Below, piece after piece: positions 53,521 through 63,139 of a stretch of DNA of 64,000 nt. This stretch comes from Tenebrio molitor (lineage: Eukaryota > Arthropoda > Insecta > Coleoptera > Tenebrionidae). The notes beneath the pieces are model-generated. The model saw nothing but the letters and a program-made list of their open reading frames with translations, was not told the origin of the DNA and did no database searches. Positions within the stretch are counted from its first letter, which is position 1, and the number at the start of each line of letters is the position of its first letter. The stretch covers positions 19,344,001 through 19,408,000 of the forward strand of contig NC_091051.1 in NCBI RefSeq assembly GCF_963966145.1, read 5' to 3'. A program made the position numbers and the translations under genes.

Positions 53521-54185
53521 TATTTTTCACTTTAGTATAATTGCATGATAACTCCTAGGATACGAAATACGTAAACATGTCCATAACAACCGGAGAATAA
53601 AACAGGGCGTAATAAGAATAAGCGGGCGTAATGAATTCATAACGCCCTCATCAATTCATAATTGCAAAGATGCCAATTTTTTTTTTTTTTAAAGAACACG
53701 TATAGTGAAAAATAAAATCTTGTATGCACCACGGCGTCACCGAATGATTACGCCCATCGAACGATATCCATCTCTCGGGCTAAAGCCCTCGAGCTGGATT
53801 CATCGTTCTCCGGGCGTAATCATCGTTGTAACGCCCTTGGTGCATAAATAGCTATTATTTTTCACTTTCGTATAATTGCATGATAACTCCTAGGATACAA
53901 ATACGTAAACATGTCCATAACAACCGGGGAATAATACAGGGCGTAATAAGAATAAGCGGGCGTAATGAATTCATAACGCCCTCATCAATTCATAATTGCA
54001 ATGATGCCAATTTTTTTTTTGTAGAACACGTATAGTGAAAAATAAAATCTTGTATGCACCACGGCGTCACCGAATGATTACGCCCATCGAACGATATCCA
54101 TCTCTCGGGCTAAAGCCCTCGAGCTGGATTCATCGTTCTCCGGGCGTAATCATCGTTGTAACGCCCTTGGTGCATAAATAGCTAT
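53521..54185. repeat. Tandem pair of 335-bp foldback units (module E)
   Basis: Two head-to-tail copies, 53521-53855 and 53856-54185, differ by a few substitutions and a shorter T run in the second. Each unit holds GGGCGTAATGAATTCATAACGCCC-type hairpin arms and a larger foldback, TATGCACCACGGCGTCA...ATTACGCCC pairing with GGGCGTAAT...AACGCCCTTGGTGCATA, around a core CTCTCGGGCTAAAGCCCTCGAG. GTGAAAAATAA and its complement mark unit joints. No ORF. Confidence 0.85.
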
Positions 54186-54219
54186 TTAATTAGTTACATT
54201 CTGGTAATTGATTGTTTAC

Positions 54220-54489
54220 ATGGAAAAAGAACGAAATCGTAATTTATTGTTATATGAATTTAAATGTGGACATTCAGCGGCAGCAACCACAAGAAATATA
54301 TGCAGACTTGAAGATGCGGGAACGGTAAAAGAGTCGGCGATGGTTTGCGAAATTTCTGAATGGGGAAAAAGGTCTTAAAGTTAAGAATCGTTCGGGACGA
54401 AAGAGTCCATCTTCTATCGTCGTGGAATTGAGCTTATGGGACAAAGATGGTTGGAAGTCATTGACAATAACGGCGAATATTTAGTTTAA
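54220..54489 (+). pseudogene. mariner transposase, internally deleted
   Basis: ATG 54220: EKERNRNLLLYEFKCGHSAAATTRNIC, the Mos1-type N-terminal HTH. A frameshift leads to RRWFAKFLNGEKGLKVKNRSGRKS, then at about 54417 directly to RGIELMGQRWLEVIDNNGEYLV and the stop, which is the usual C-terminus of mariner transposase. The whole catalytic domain between is missing. TIRs not identified. Confidence 0.8.
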
Positions 54490-54644
54490 TTGTTGTTTAA
54501 TTTTTTAAGTAATAGATATTTATTTATTTTTATAAATTAATTAAGAAGAGGGCATTTGGAAAAGGAAAATAGGAGTATAAAATAAATTTTTAAACTGTCA
54601 GCTGGAATAGTCTCAAAAAAATGACTTTTTTTGCCCGCAATAGT

Positions 54645-55667
54645 ACCTGACACTTCACAGATTCTTCTTTTTTTTTGATCAGTTATTTGATTCTGTTAAT
54701 GGGAATCAAAAAAACGTGGGGACAAAGCCAGACCACCTAGCCTGAAGAACTGGATCTTTACACTGAGAAACTTTATAAATACGAGTATATGGAAGTGTTT
54801 CATAGAAGAAGGATATGACTATTTATTAGGACGTCATCTCAATCCAGACCCCCTAGAAAACTTGTTCGGTCAAGTTAGGAGCCACGGCATTTTCTATGCC
54901 GATCCAACCCCAACAACACTTGAACAGATTTTTAAAACCATGTTGGTAAATTCCACCATAAGTTTATATAGTCCTGTTTTAACTGTGAGGACGACGATTG
55001 CGAAGTGCTTTTTGCGAGCATTAAACATTTCTGTAGATCCACTGCAAATGTGGAAGTGCCACCATCTACATCAGGAATCATTATAACGGTGCCTGATATA
55101 ATCATGCAGCAGGTGGATTTAGGGTCACAATCACTTCAACTGGCCTTGAGTGAGTTGGCTTCAAATTATGTTGCTGGTTTTCTTTTAAAGAAAGTGAAAT
55201 TATTCACTAGAGGCTGCGATGAATGTAAACATCATCTATTTGGGGGTCAATCTTCGAGCAGTAATATGCTTATTAAAGCACGGGAGTATATGGGTGGCTG
55301 GGCGAAGAGACTATTTTATCCAAGCGAAGAATTCGCAATATGTTTTTATAACATGAACAAAGCCATTATTACAACCTTGGAAAAAGATCCATCTCCAAAG
55401 AGTTTGTGCAGTATTTTGAAATTAAAAATAGATACAGATGTAGATTTTACATTTTTAAAATGCTTAACTCATAGGGATCACTTAACGAAGTGGTTTTGTA
55501 CACTTGCTATAAGAACAATTACACACGCATGGTGTAAGGACGTGAATCGCCTTATGATGGGTAAAGATACAAGACCTTATTCTGGAAAAGATCGAATAAA
55601 AACAAGCGCCCAAAAACTATATTTGCAAAGAAATAAGAGACAGACAAAGGGTATAAAAATATTATGA
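54645..55667 (+). pseudogene. P-element/THAP9-like transposase C-terminal half
   Basis: Pieces in order: DQLFDSVNGNQKNVGTKP, SLKNWIFTLRNFINTSIWKCFIEEGYDYLLGRHLNPDPLENLFGQVRSHG, YADPTPTTLEQIFKTMLVN. After a frameshift near 54970 come NCEDDDCEVLFASIKHFC, LSELASNYVAGFLLKKV and GCDECKHHLFGG. The frame is then open to 55667 with CFYNMNKAIITTLEKDP and LTKWFCTLAIRTITHAWCKDVNR. These are C-terminal P-type blocks. The N-terminal THAP domain is not present. It is better preserved than the P-like piece at 7.6-8.3 kb. Confidence 0.78.
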
Positions 55668-56206
55668 AAGCTGAAGTAACTGACTATTATTTATCTGCGT
55701 GCATTTCAGCGGGAGATTCAGTGCTAAGTAAAAATTTTAAAAAATTTAGAAAGCGTGTTTAGGTATTCTTTATTTTCAGATCGGACCTTTTGAATTCCCT
55801 ATGCATTTTGAGCGTCTCCTTTAACTCTTTCTTCTTTCTTTCAGTTTTGTTGGTGTTTTTCTATGTTATTACATATTTACTTTTTATTTAACTCGGTTCT
55901 TTTTAGAACCACCATTTGTTGTTTACGAAAAGGACGAAATTTTGTGCTCGAAGCTATCACTCTGTCATATTTGAACAAATATAATATTTTTCTTATTTTT
56001 TTTACTATTAAAGTTCAAAACGGAAAATATAATACTTTATAATTCATTCAAATTTCGCGCCCTACCAATTTGTTGAGCTACCGACCACCAGCTAGTTTCA
56101 ATGAAACCTTTGCCGAACATGCGCGTTAGTCATCTGTATACACTACGTAATCTGTGGGCCGGCCCCTTTGGGTCGTAATAGTACCCAATATAAGTGACAA
56201 AAGTTT
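55668..56206. other. No gene seen
   Basis: AT-rich spacer following the P-like fragment; no TIR partner for it was found here. Confidence 0.3.
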
Positions 56207-56218
56207 CTTATTTCTTGT

Positions 56219-56543
56219 ACCGAGCACTGTGGCCAAGCGCCTAGGGCGCGCAAAGTGGCGTGGGAGGCCCCTGGTTCTAACCCCGGTGCCGCTTGACCTG
56301 TAGTGGGTTTTTCAGGGGTTTTCCCACTACATCACATCGTGGTGAGTATGGGCATAGGTCTCATATCAAAGATAAGTCGAATGCTGGGTCAGTATTTACC
56401 CCTCAGTACCTACCACCTTCCTTCCGCACCCATCCTCACCGCACCCATCCCGAAATTTCCCGTCAATGTAGCTGAAAAGGCTCTGGAAACCTCAGCAGCC
56501 CGTCCTCCTTCGGGGGGGAATGAAAAATGTGTCCTTTCCTTTC
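56219..56543 (+). mobile_element. tRNA-derived SINE with 12-bp TSD
   Basis: CTTATTTCTTGT at 56207-56218 and 56544-56555 is the target duplication. The head has pol III promoter-like boxes: A box TGTGGCCAAGCGCCTAGGG and B box GGTTCTAACCCC about 30 bp further on, as in tRNA genes. The body (to about 56510) is unrelated to tRNA and ends with pyrimidine-rich TCCTTTCCTTTC rather than poly(A). Length 325 bp. The SINE sits just upstream of LINE 3's ORF1. Confidence 0.85.
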
Positions 56544-56826
56544 CTTATTTCTTGTGCACTCTCTCGCCTGCACCCGACGTGTAAACATCGTGTTCTAAGT
56601 CACTAACTTTTTTCCGAAGCCGACCTTGTACAAATACACAATCAGAAACATCCCACCTGAATTCGCGGGTCATAAAAATTTCCATACACTTCTAACAACG
56701 CATCTCCTAGTGAAAAATATTCACAAACTACTAGTAAATTGGAATAAAACTATATTTCTTATAACGTCCCTCCCCTTACCTGATAAATTCACCAGCAACC
56801 TCAACGCGGCCACCGGCTCAAAAACC

Positions 56827-57608
56827 ATGTCTTGCAGCCCCCTAAAACGTAAAACGGAACAAGTCCCCAACCATACCGACAACGACCCAATCCGCAAAAA
56901 ACCGCAACTCTCGGTAGTCGTTAAAGGAGTCGATCACGACATCAACGAGAACGACATCCGCGATCAACTCGACGTGCTTCCACTCGTGTACAAACTCATA
57001 TGGTGCATAAAATGGCGTAAAACTAACAAGTTCACGAACCTAATCCGCGTAAACACGGAGAACACCGACACGGTGGATTTCCTCCTAACGTACGGTCTCG
57101 TCCTCTACGGCAAGCATCATTAATGCGAGCCGTCTAAACCACCAACCCCGACCCCGCTCCAGTGTACGAAGTGTTTTCAGCTCGGCCACCACGTCACCGC
57201 ATGCCCCAACAAACCCGCGTGCCCCAAATGCCCCCAAACCCACGCCCCGAACAAATGCGAAGCCGCCGTCTCAACTTGTCAACTCTGCGGAGGTCCCCAC
57301 GCCGCGTGGTCGCGTTCGTGTCCCTCAATCAAAACCGCCCCGATAACGCAAGAAACGCCGATCGCCCCCACGATTGTAATAAACCCCCCGCGGAAATCGC
57401 GGACCCGGACATCGCGCTCAACGAACCCGCCGAACCACCAATCAGCGCGAAACAAACAATTGCTTTTGTCACGAAAATCCTTTACGACTTGTTCCCCTTT
57501 CTGCGCCCTAAAATTCATGAGCTCATCGAACTCACCGCGTTCAAAATCTTACATACCAGAACGCGCATCAACCACACAGGACAGCGAATTTATTTCACTT
57601 TCAAATAG
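56827..57608 (+). pseudogene. LINE 3 ORF1 (zinc-knuckle Gag-like), broken
   Basis: ATG 56827 starts SCSPLKRKTEQVPNHTD; LSVVVKGVDHDINENDIRDQL begins the RRM/PRE_C2HC-like part. TAA at 57121-57123 stops the frame. Beyond it are knuckles CTKCFQLGHHVTAC, CPKCPQTHAPNKC and CQLCGGPHAAWSRSC. A shift near 57380 leads to the real C-terminus, AKQTIAFVTKILYDLFPFLRPKIHEL, ending 57608. C-rich coding strand, unlike its surroundings. Confidence 0.75.
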
Positions 57609-57646
57609 CTGCGCCCCGGCTCGTCCTTTCGGAACACGGCCTTCCA

Positions 57647-59240
57647 ATGGCTAGCACACCTACAGCCCCGCCCCAGTACGCCACCAACATAGCCACCGTG
57701 AACGTTGCTGGTCTCGACCGCAAGAAGCACGCCCTCGAAAATTTTATCGAAACCGACTTAATAAAAATCGTAGCAATCACGGAAATTCACATACCCCGTC
57801 AATAAAAATAAAAAACTTCACTTCCTACATTAGAGTTTCCACGGTCAACCGCTCCCGCGGAGTGGTCCTATTAGTTGCCTCCAACATCGCGAATACAAAG
57901 CACGAACTACCACCCCATCTCTCAGATCTCGAAGCCGTCGCCGCCGACATTCAATTTAACAATTCAACTATAACTTTAATCTCTTACTACAACCCGCCCA
58001 AAGAACCGCTCTCAACATAACTTTTTCAATACGAGATTTTAACGCTAGACACACGGACTTCGGCGACACCTCCTCCAAAGTAAACGGTAAAACCTTTTCA
58101 AAATTAATCAGCGAACTCCCAATATACCGCCTCGAAAATCGGAATACCACGCATATCGCCGGCTCAATACTAGACCACATAGTAATCTCCGAAAATCTCA
58201 TCCCCCACGTGGACCCGCACACTTTCATAGGCCCCACAGTCACATCGGACCACTTACCACTCGTTGCCCAACTTATTCGCGACACCCCTCCGCGAACCCA
58301 TTCAAATTTTCGACTACAAAAAAGCAGACTCGGAACAAATTCCGACGCGAAATCACTAAACCCTCCCACATATAACACCCGTAAACTCACCCCCCGAAAT
58401 CGACGAACAAATTAACACATTCACTCACACATTGATCGACGCAAAAAACACAGTTATCAAAACCAAAACGATACCAAAAAACCGCGACCCCCTCCCCGCC
58501 AGAATCGTCAAAGCAATCAAAGAAAAACGCAAAATCTTCCGTGAATATACGCGAACGCGAGACCCCTTCCTCAAAACCGCGCATAACAGGCTAAACGCCC
58601 TAATCAGACGCGACATCAACGCATACCGCGAAGAAACCTGGACAAAAGCATGCGAATCTCTAACTACGAGCCATCACCTCGTCTACAACGCCCAAACATA
58701 TCACTCCCCGCGTGACAAAGCCAACTGCTTCGATGAGATTCTGGAGGAGGTTCACCAAGTACCCCAAAACCCCAATTTCGAGGACGTCTTCTTCGAGAGA
58801 ATCACCAGCAATGTCCCCTCACCGAGCCTCTTCCTCACCCCCTCAACGACGAACATATGACCGACGAAATCACCACCGACGAAGTTAAGTCTATTATCTC
58901 CCATTTTAAAAACACAAAAGCCCCCGGACCGGACGAAATCAGACCCATCCTACCAAAAACCTCCCTGAAACAAGCCTCCAAACCTTAACCAATATTTACA
59001 ATAATTGCATGAACACACTATACTTCCCCACTGCATGGGAAACCACGTATACCATAATGATTCCCAAACCTGGTAAAAGCCCAAACGACCCCAAATCCTA
59101 CCGCCCAATCTCATTGCTCAACATCACCGGCAAAATCTTTGAAAGAATCCTAACCAACCGACTCAATTTTCTGCTTGAATCCCACAACCTTCTTCCCCCC
59201 GAACAATTTGGTTTTCGCGCTCGACGTTCAACACACAATC
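57647..59240 (+). pseudogene. LINE 3 ORF2 (endonuclease and start of RT), broken
   Basis: ATG 57647: NIATVNVAGLDRKKHALENFIETD, IVAITEIH, then frame changes through SRGVVLLVASNI, DFNARHTDFGD, ILDHIVISENLIP and TSDHLPLVAQL. The linker KEKRKIFREYTRTRD follows, then the RT start KNTKAPGPDEIRP, YTIMIPKPGKSPNDPKSYRPISLLN and FGFRARRSTHNP. The sequence leaves this family at about 59240, before the catalytic motifs. The later RT part at 62.0-63.1 kb has the same base usage and may be its continuation. Confidence 0.75.
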
Positions 59241-59349
59241 CCATAGTAGAACCGCAGTATAATTATCACCCAGTAAAGACAATTCGAGCGACCTTGAGCC
59301 CAAATTTTTTATGCGCATGTTCTTACTTGGGCGGTATTATTGTACTTTC

Positions 59350-60650
59350 TAAGTTAATATCACCCAGTCAACGTGGATTCATGCGTGGTAGATCCACAAC
59401 TACCAATCTTTTCTGCGCTACACAACTCATATCTGACTCTATCGATAAGGTTTCCAAACTGATGTAGTATATCTTGACTTTTCAAAGGCATTTGACTCCC
59501 TGGATCATAACATTTTAGTCCAAAAGCTTCAGTTTGTCGGTGCTTCTCCTATGTTGGTGAAGTTTTTCTGTTCCTACCTGCAAGGTAGAAAGCAGTACGT
59601 CCATTGTTATGGGTATGACTCGGCGTCTATAAATGTCACTTCCGGTGTACTACAGGGCTCTGTTTTGGGTCCTTTGCTGTTTCTGGTTTTTATTAATGAT
59701 ATTGGTGACAAACTAACTGTACCTTTTTTCTTGTTCGCCGATGATGCCAAGCTGTTGAAACAAATTAGCGAATGGTCTGACTGTGTTACGCTACAGGCAA
59801 ACTTGGACGAAATAATGAACTGGTGTACAAGAAACAAGCTCAGTCTCAACATCAACAAATCTCAAGTGATGTCTTTTTCTTTGAAAAAGGAAAATATCAG
59901 ATTCGATTACACCTTAAGTTTGAATCTCTTGAACAGGCCTGAAACAGTAAAGGATCTTGGTGTAATTTTTGACCGTAAGTTATTGTTTACAAGCCATATT
60001 GATCATGTGGTGTCTGATTATATGAAGCAGCTGGGTTTTTTGATCCGAAACTCGCGGGATTTCCAAAGCAGTCGTACTCTCACAATGCTTTTTAATGCAT
60101 TTGTAAGAAGTAAACTCCACCATGCTTGCATCATATTGCAGCCGCATCATAATATCCAAGCTAAACTAAACTTGAGCAGATCATACGGAAATTTCTAAAA
60201 TACCTTTATCTTCGGGATGTTGGTGAATATCCTCCCATTGGTATTGCGCAGACATATCTGTTAAATCGTTTTGACTGTGTCAGCTTTGCTACTTCTTGCA
60301 AAAAAACCTTAGCAATATTTGTTAATCTCGAGGCACGACATCGCGGCATTATGGACTCTTTTATCTGCCAGCTCATAGAACAGACGTAGGCAAATTTTCA
60401 CCATTGTGCAACATGTGCAGATTAGCAAATGGCCTGCATTGCCAATTGGACCTATTTTCTTGTACCTTGAACTGCGTCAAATCGAGAAACTTTAGCAGTA
60501 TCTGATACATTTGCATATGCAACTGATGTCAATCTAGGGTATTCAGACTATACAGATATTTTTCTATTCTCTTGATGTCATTAAATTTTAACAGAACCCT
60601 ATAATTGGAATTCTTCTGTGGGGTTCTTTGAATAATAATAATAATAATAA
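59350..60650 (+). pseudogene. LINE 4, 5'-truncated RT with (AAT)n tail
   Basis: Begins in the RT: SPSQRGFMRGRSTTTNLFCATQL. After a frameshift near 59460 it reads VYLDFSKAFDSLDHNILVQKL (motif A), then is open 59551-60198 with SGVLQGSVLGPLLFLVFINDI and FADDAKLL (motif C), NINKSQVMSFS and VKDLGVIFDRKL. The C-terminus continues broken to about 60500. The 3' end is GTTCTTTG plus about seven AAT units at 60630-60650. Different from LINEs 1-3; closer to jockey/CR1-type (LQGS) than to the purine-rich element. Confidence 0.78.
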
Positions 60651-60652
60651 TT

Positions 60653-61230
60653 AAATAATTTATTAAAGAATACACAACCACATTATAGTTATACACCAGA
60701 AAGTTGTTTGGAAAATGACAGTTACAAGTTATATTTTGATCGAACAGTTTTAACTGACATTCATATTAAGCATAACAGACCAGACATTATTATTTTAAAT
60801 AAACAACAAAAGCAAGCATATCTGTTTCAAATTCACACAATATAACACAGACATATAACACAAAAATTAATAAATATTTAGAGCTCTCCGTTGCTATGAG
60901 AAATCTTTGGGGTTTAGAAAAAATTTCGATTTTACCACTTGTAATTTCAGCAACGGGAATAGTACCGCAATCTATTTTTAAAAATTTAAAAATTCTGGAT
61001 TTAGATAACACATTGGTAGTTGAAATTCAAAAAGGTATATTATTATACTCATGTCACATCGTGAGGAAGTTCCTTAACATTGACACAGAACATAATACAC
61101 AACAAAGTCAAAATGCGGAGGCGAGACGCCGGTAATTATGTTGATAAGCACTGCACTATTACTTGATAGTAATATCCGTAATAGTGTATGTACTCCGGCA
61201 AAATTGCCGTGCCGCCGGGTGGAGGTGGGA
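60653..61230 (+). pseudogene. R2-like LINE, truncated 3' part, copy 3
   Basis: Starts abruptly after the AAT tail of LINE 4 with NLLKNTQPHYSYTPESCLENDS, then HNRPDIIILNKQQKQAYLF and, after a shift, NSHNITQTYNTKINKYLELSVAMRNLW, ISILPLVISATGIVPQS and SCHIVRKFLNIDTEH to 61135. The 3' UTR holds the palindrome at 61196-61209 and ends GGGTGGAGGTGGGATA, like copy 1. This is the most complete 3' UTR and an uninterrupted reference for the Tc1 target site. Confidence 0.75.
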
Positions 61231-61249
61231 TACGAAAAATAATAATTAA

Positions 61250-61430
61250 ATGTAAAGGACGTAGACTATCATTTCCATGACCTGGAAAAAAATTCATTAC
61301 GATACATTTGCGGATATTTGATGAAAAATTGTCTTACCATACATAGTTGTGATGTATGTAAGAAGTTTGCAAATGATCATCAACATTTAGATGAAACAAC
61401 AATACAGGGTGTTATTGAAATGCGTTAGGA
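61250..61430 (+). pseudogene. P-like transposase fragment
   Basis: HDLEKNSLRYICGYLMKNCLTIHSCDVCKKF, the 'YI.GYL..K...C..C' block of P/THAP9-type C-termini, then QHLDETT and a stop. Only about 60 residues remain. Confidence 0.55.
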
Positions 61431-61736
61431 AAATTTAAACGGTGATAGAACTCATCAAAACAAATTACTTTTCTATTTACCATTTTTTCGAAAACCCAAA
61501 TTTATGCTCGAATTTATTTTCACCGTATTCCGTGTCATCGAGTCGTTTATGGATGGGACGGTGAAAGAACAACGGCTTCGTACGAAAAGCGTTAACGCAA
61601 AAAAGTAAATACGGCAAAAACCCAGGCGGATAGGTCTTGCAAAAACTTACTGACACAATTTAATCACGTCCTTCACCTGATGGCGGCCGTGTTTACAATT
61701 TATTAGAAAATGAATTTCCCGTAATTATCATTAAAA
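61431..61736. other. No gene seen
   Basis: Spacer without supported features between the P-like and DD41D fragments. Confidence 0.3.
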
Positions 61737-62035
61737 ATGGTGAAGTACACTAATCCGGAGTTAACAGACATGGTGCTCATCTACGGGGAAGCTTTATCAA
61801 ATGCTGATGCAACCAGGCATTTGTATGTAGGTACATGAAGAGATTTCCCGGTCGCCAAGTTCCCTGTCCACGTACCTTTGTGAATGCTGTCCAGCATTTG
61901 AGGGATTATGGGACTTTTAGTCCTGTCCTGTCTTGTTGACGAAGAACCGAATGTTAGTTGCCAACGACTTGCATTACGAATTGACGTTTCCAGTTTTACA
62001 ATTTGGAGAACGCTGCACGAAAAGGGATCCTATCC
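61737..62035 (+). pseudogene. DD41D-type transposase N-terminal fragment
   Basis: ATG 61737: VKYTNPELTDMVLIYGEALSNADATRHLY, parallel to the start of the transposase at 43634; after frameshifts FPGRQVPCPRTFVNAVQHLRDYGTF, VSCQRLALRIDVSSFTIWRTLHEKG. The catalytic part is replaced at 62035 by LINE reverse transcriptase sequence, so the junction is a rearrangement or insertion point. Confidence 0.65.
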
Positions 62036-63120
62036 AACAGATCCTGCAGGGTAAAAGTACACAATAACCTATCCAACCTCATCGAACTGAAAGCCGGAGT
62101 CCCCCAGGGCTCCGTTCTTTCACCTCTATTGTACATTGTATACTGCAGTGATTTTCCAATTTCAGGCACCTTCCGGACAAAAACGAGGATGTTCGCCGAC
62201 GACACGGCAATTTGGACCAGCCACAGAAGCGCCGAGAAAGCTGCGAGCATGATCCAAGAGGAACTTCATCGCATTAAGAGATGGACAAACCACTGGAGAG
62301 TAAAACCCAACCCCACCAAATGTCAGTCAATCCTATTCCCAAAACCAATTCAGTTCGCTACCTAGTTTATCACCTTTTCTTCCACCTGCACCCTGCATGC
62401 CGATCTCAACATAACCCTAAAAAAAGCCCGCAATAGAGCCAACCTACTATACATGGTACGCGGCCGCTTCCGCGGCTGCAACTCCTCGACCTTACTATAC
62501 TGTTTGTGGGGCCTATGCGGCTAAGCCATAAAACGACCGAAGCGCTGACAGATTCCAGCGCGGCCAAAACGTTTCATGAATAATTAATTATTAACAGAAG
62601 AATTAATATTTCTAGAAAGATGAACTTTTTGGATTTCCTTCTCTACAGTAATATCCCTTACCTAGCATTTTCCAAACATCATGTTTTCTCACTTTTACGC
62701 CCGCACACAGCTTTCAGAACGAGGATGGCCAGTTTGTTAACGTAAGCCGAGCGCAGTATCTTCCCGACAAAAGGAATTTGCATATCCGTGTGTTAAGCGG
62801 TGATTATTATTGATTTATGACTACCCAGTTTTACGACTTATTCGCAACAACCTCAAAAACCGAGTTTACACACATACAACACCTTCATTCGACCCATAAT
62901 AGAATACCCTCATCTACCCCTCTCTTCCAAAACGCACTCTTTTCAGAATTGCATCGTTCGAACGACACATTTTACGAAACATTTTCCGACTAGATTACCA
63001 ACACCCCTTCAACACAGTGCATGAACTAACCAAAACCACACCAAAAACATAGCGCTTCACGCATTACTACGCACGCTACACAGAACGAACCTTAAATAGC
63101 AACAACACCCTAGTAGTCCA
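62036..63120 (+). pseudogene. Reverse transcriptase fragment (LINE 3-like 3' half)
   Basis: Starts mid-RT: VKVHNNLSNLIELKAGVPQGSVLSPLLY, FADDTAIWTSHRSAEKAASMIQEELHRIKRW and NPTKCQSILFPK to 62365. ADLNITLKKARNRANLLYMVRGR follows to about 62490. An unexplained 350-bp stretch (about 62520-62860) separates this from TYNTFIRPIIEYP and QNCIVRTTHF at 62870-62990. C-rich codon use matches LINE 3. Motif A is absent. Confidence 0.65.
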
Positions 63121-63139
63121 GTCAATATAAACATCCGAC

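Noticed and set aside
53521..54185. CRISPR-like array
   Set aside because: Only two units of 335 bp, with no short repeat-spacer pattern; this is a eukaryotic tandem foldback.
56219..56300. Functional tRNA gene
   Set aside because: The A and B boxes are degenerate, no cloverleaf closes, and the unit continues into a SINE body with flanking duplication.
60790..61011. Minus-strand 73-codon frame resembling the plus-strand frame at 3657
   Set aside because: Both are antisense shadows of the R2-like endonuclease region, which explains why they look alike.
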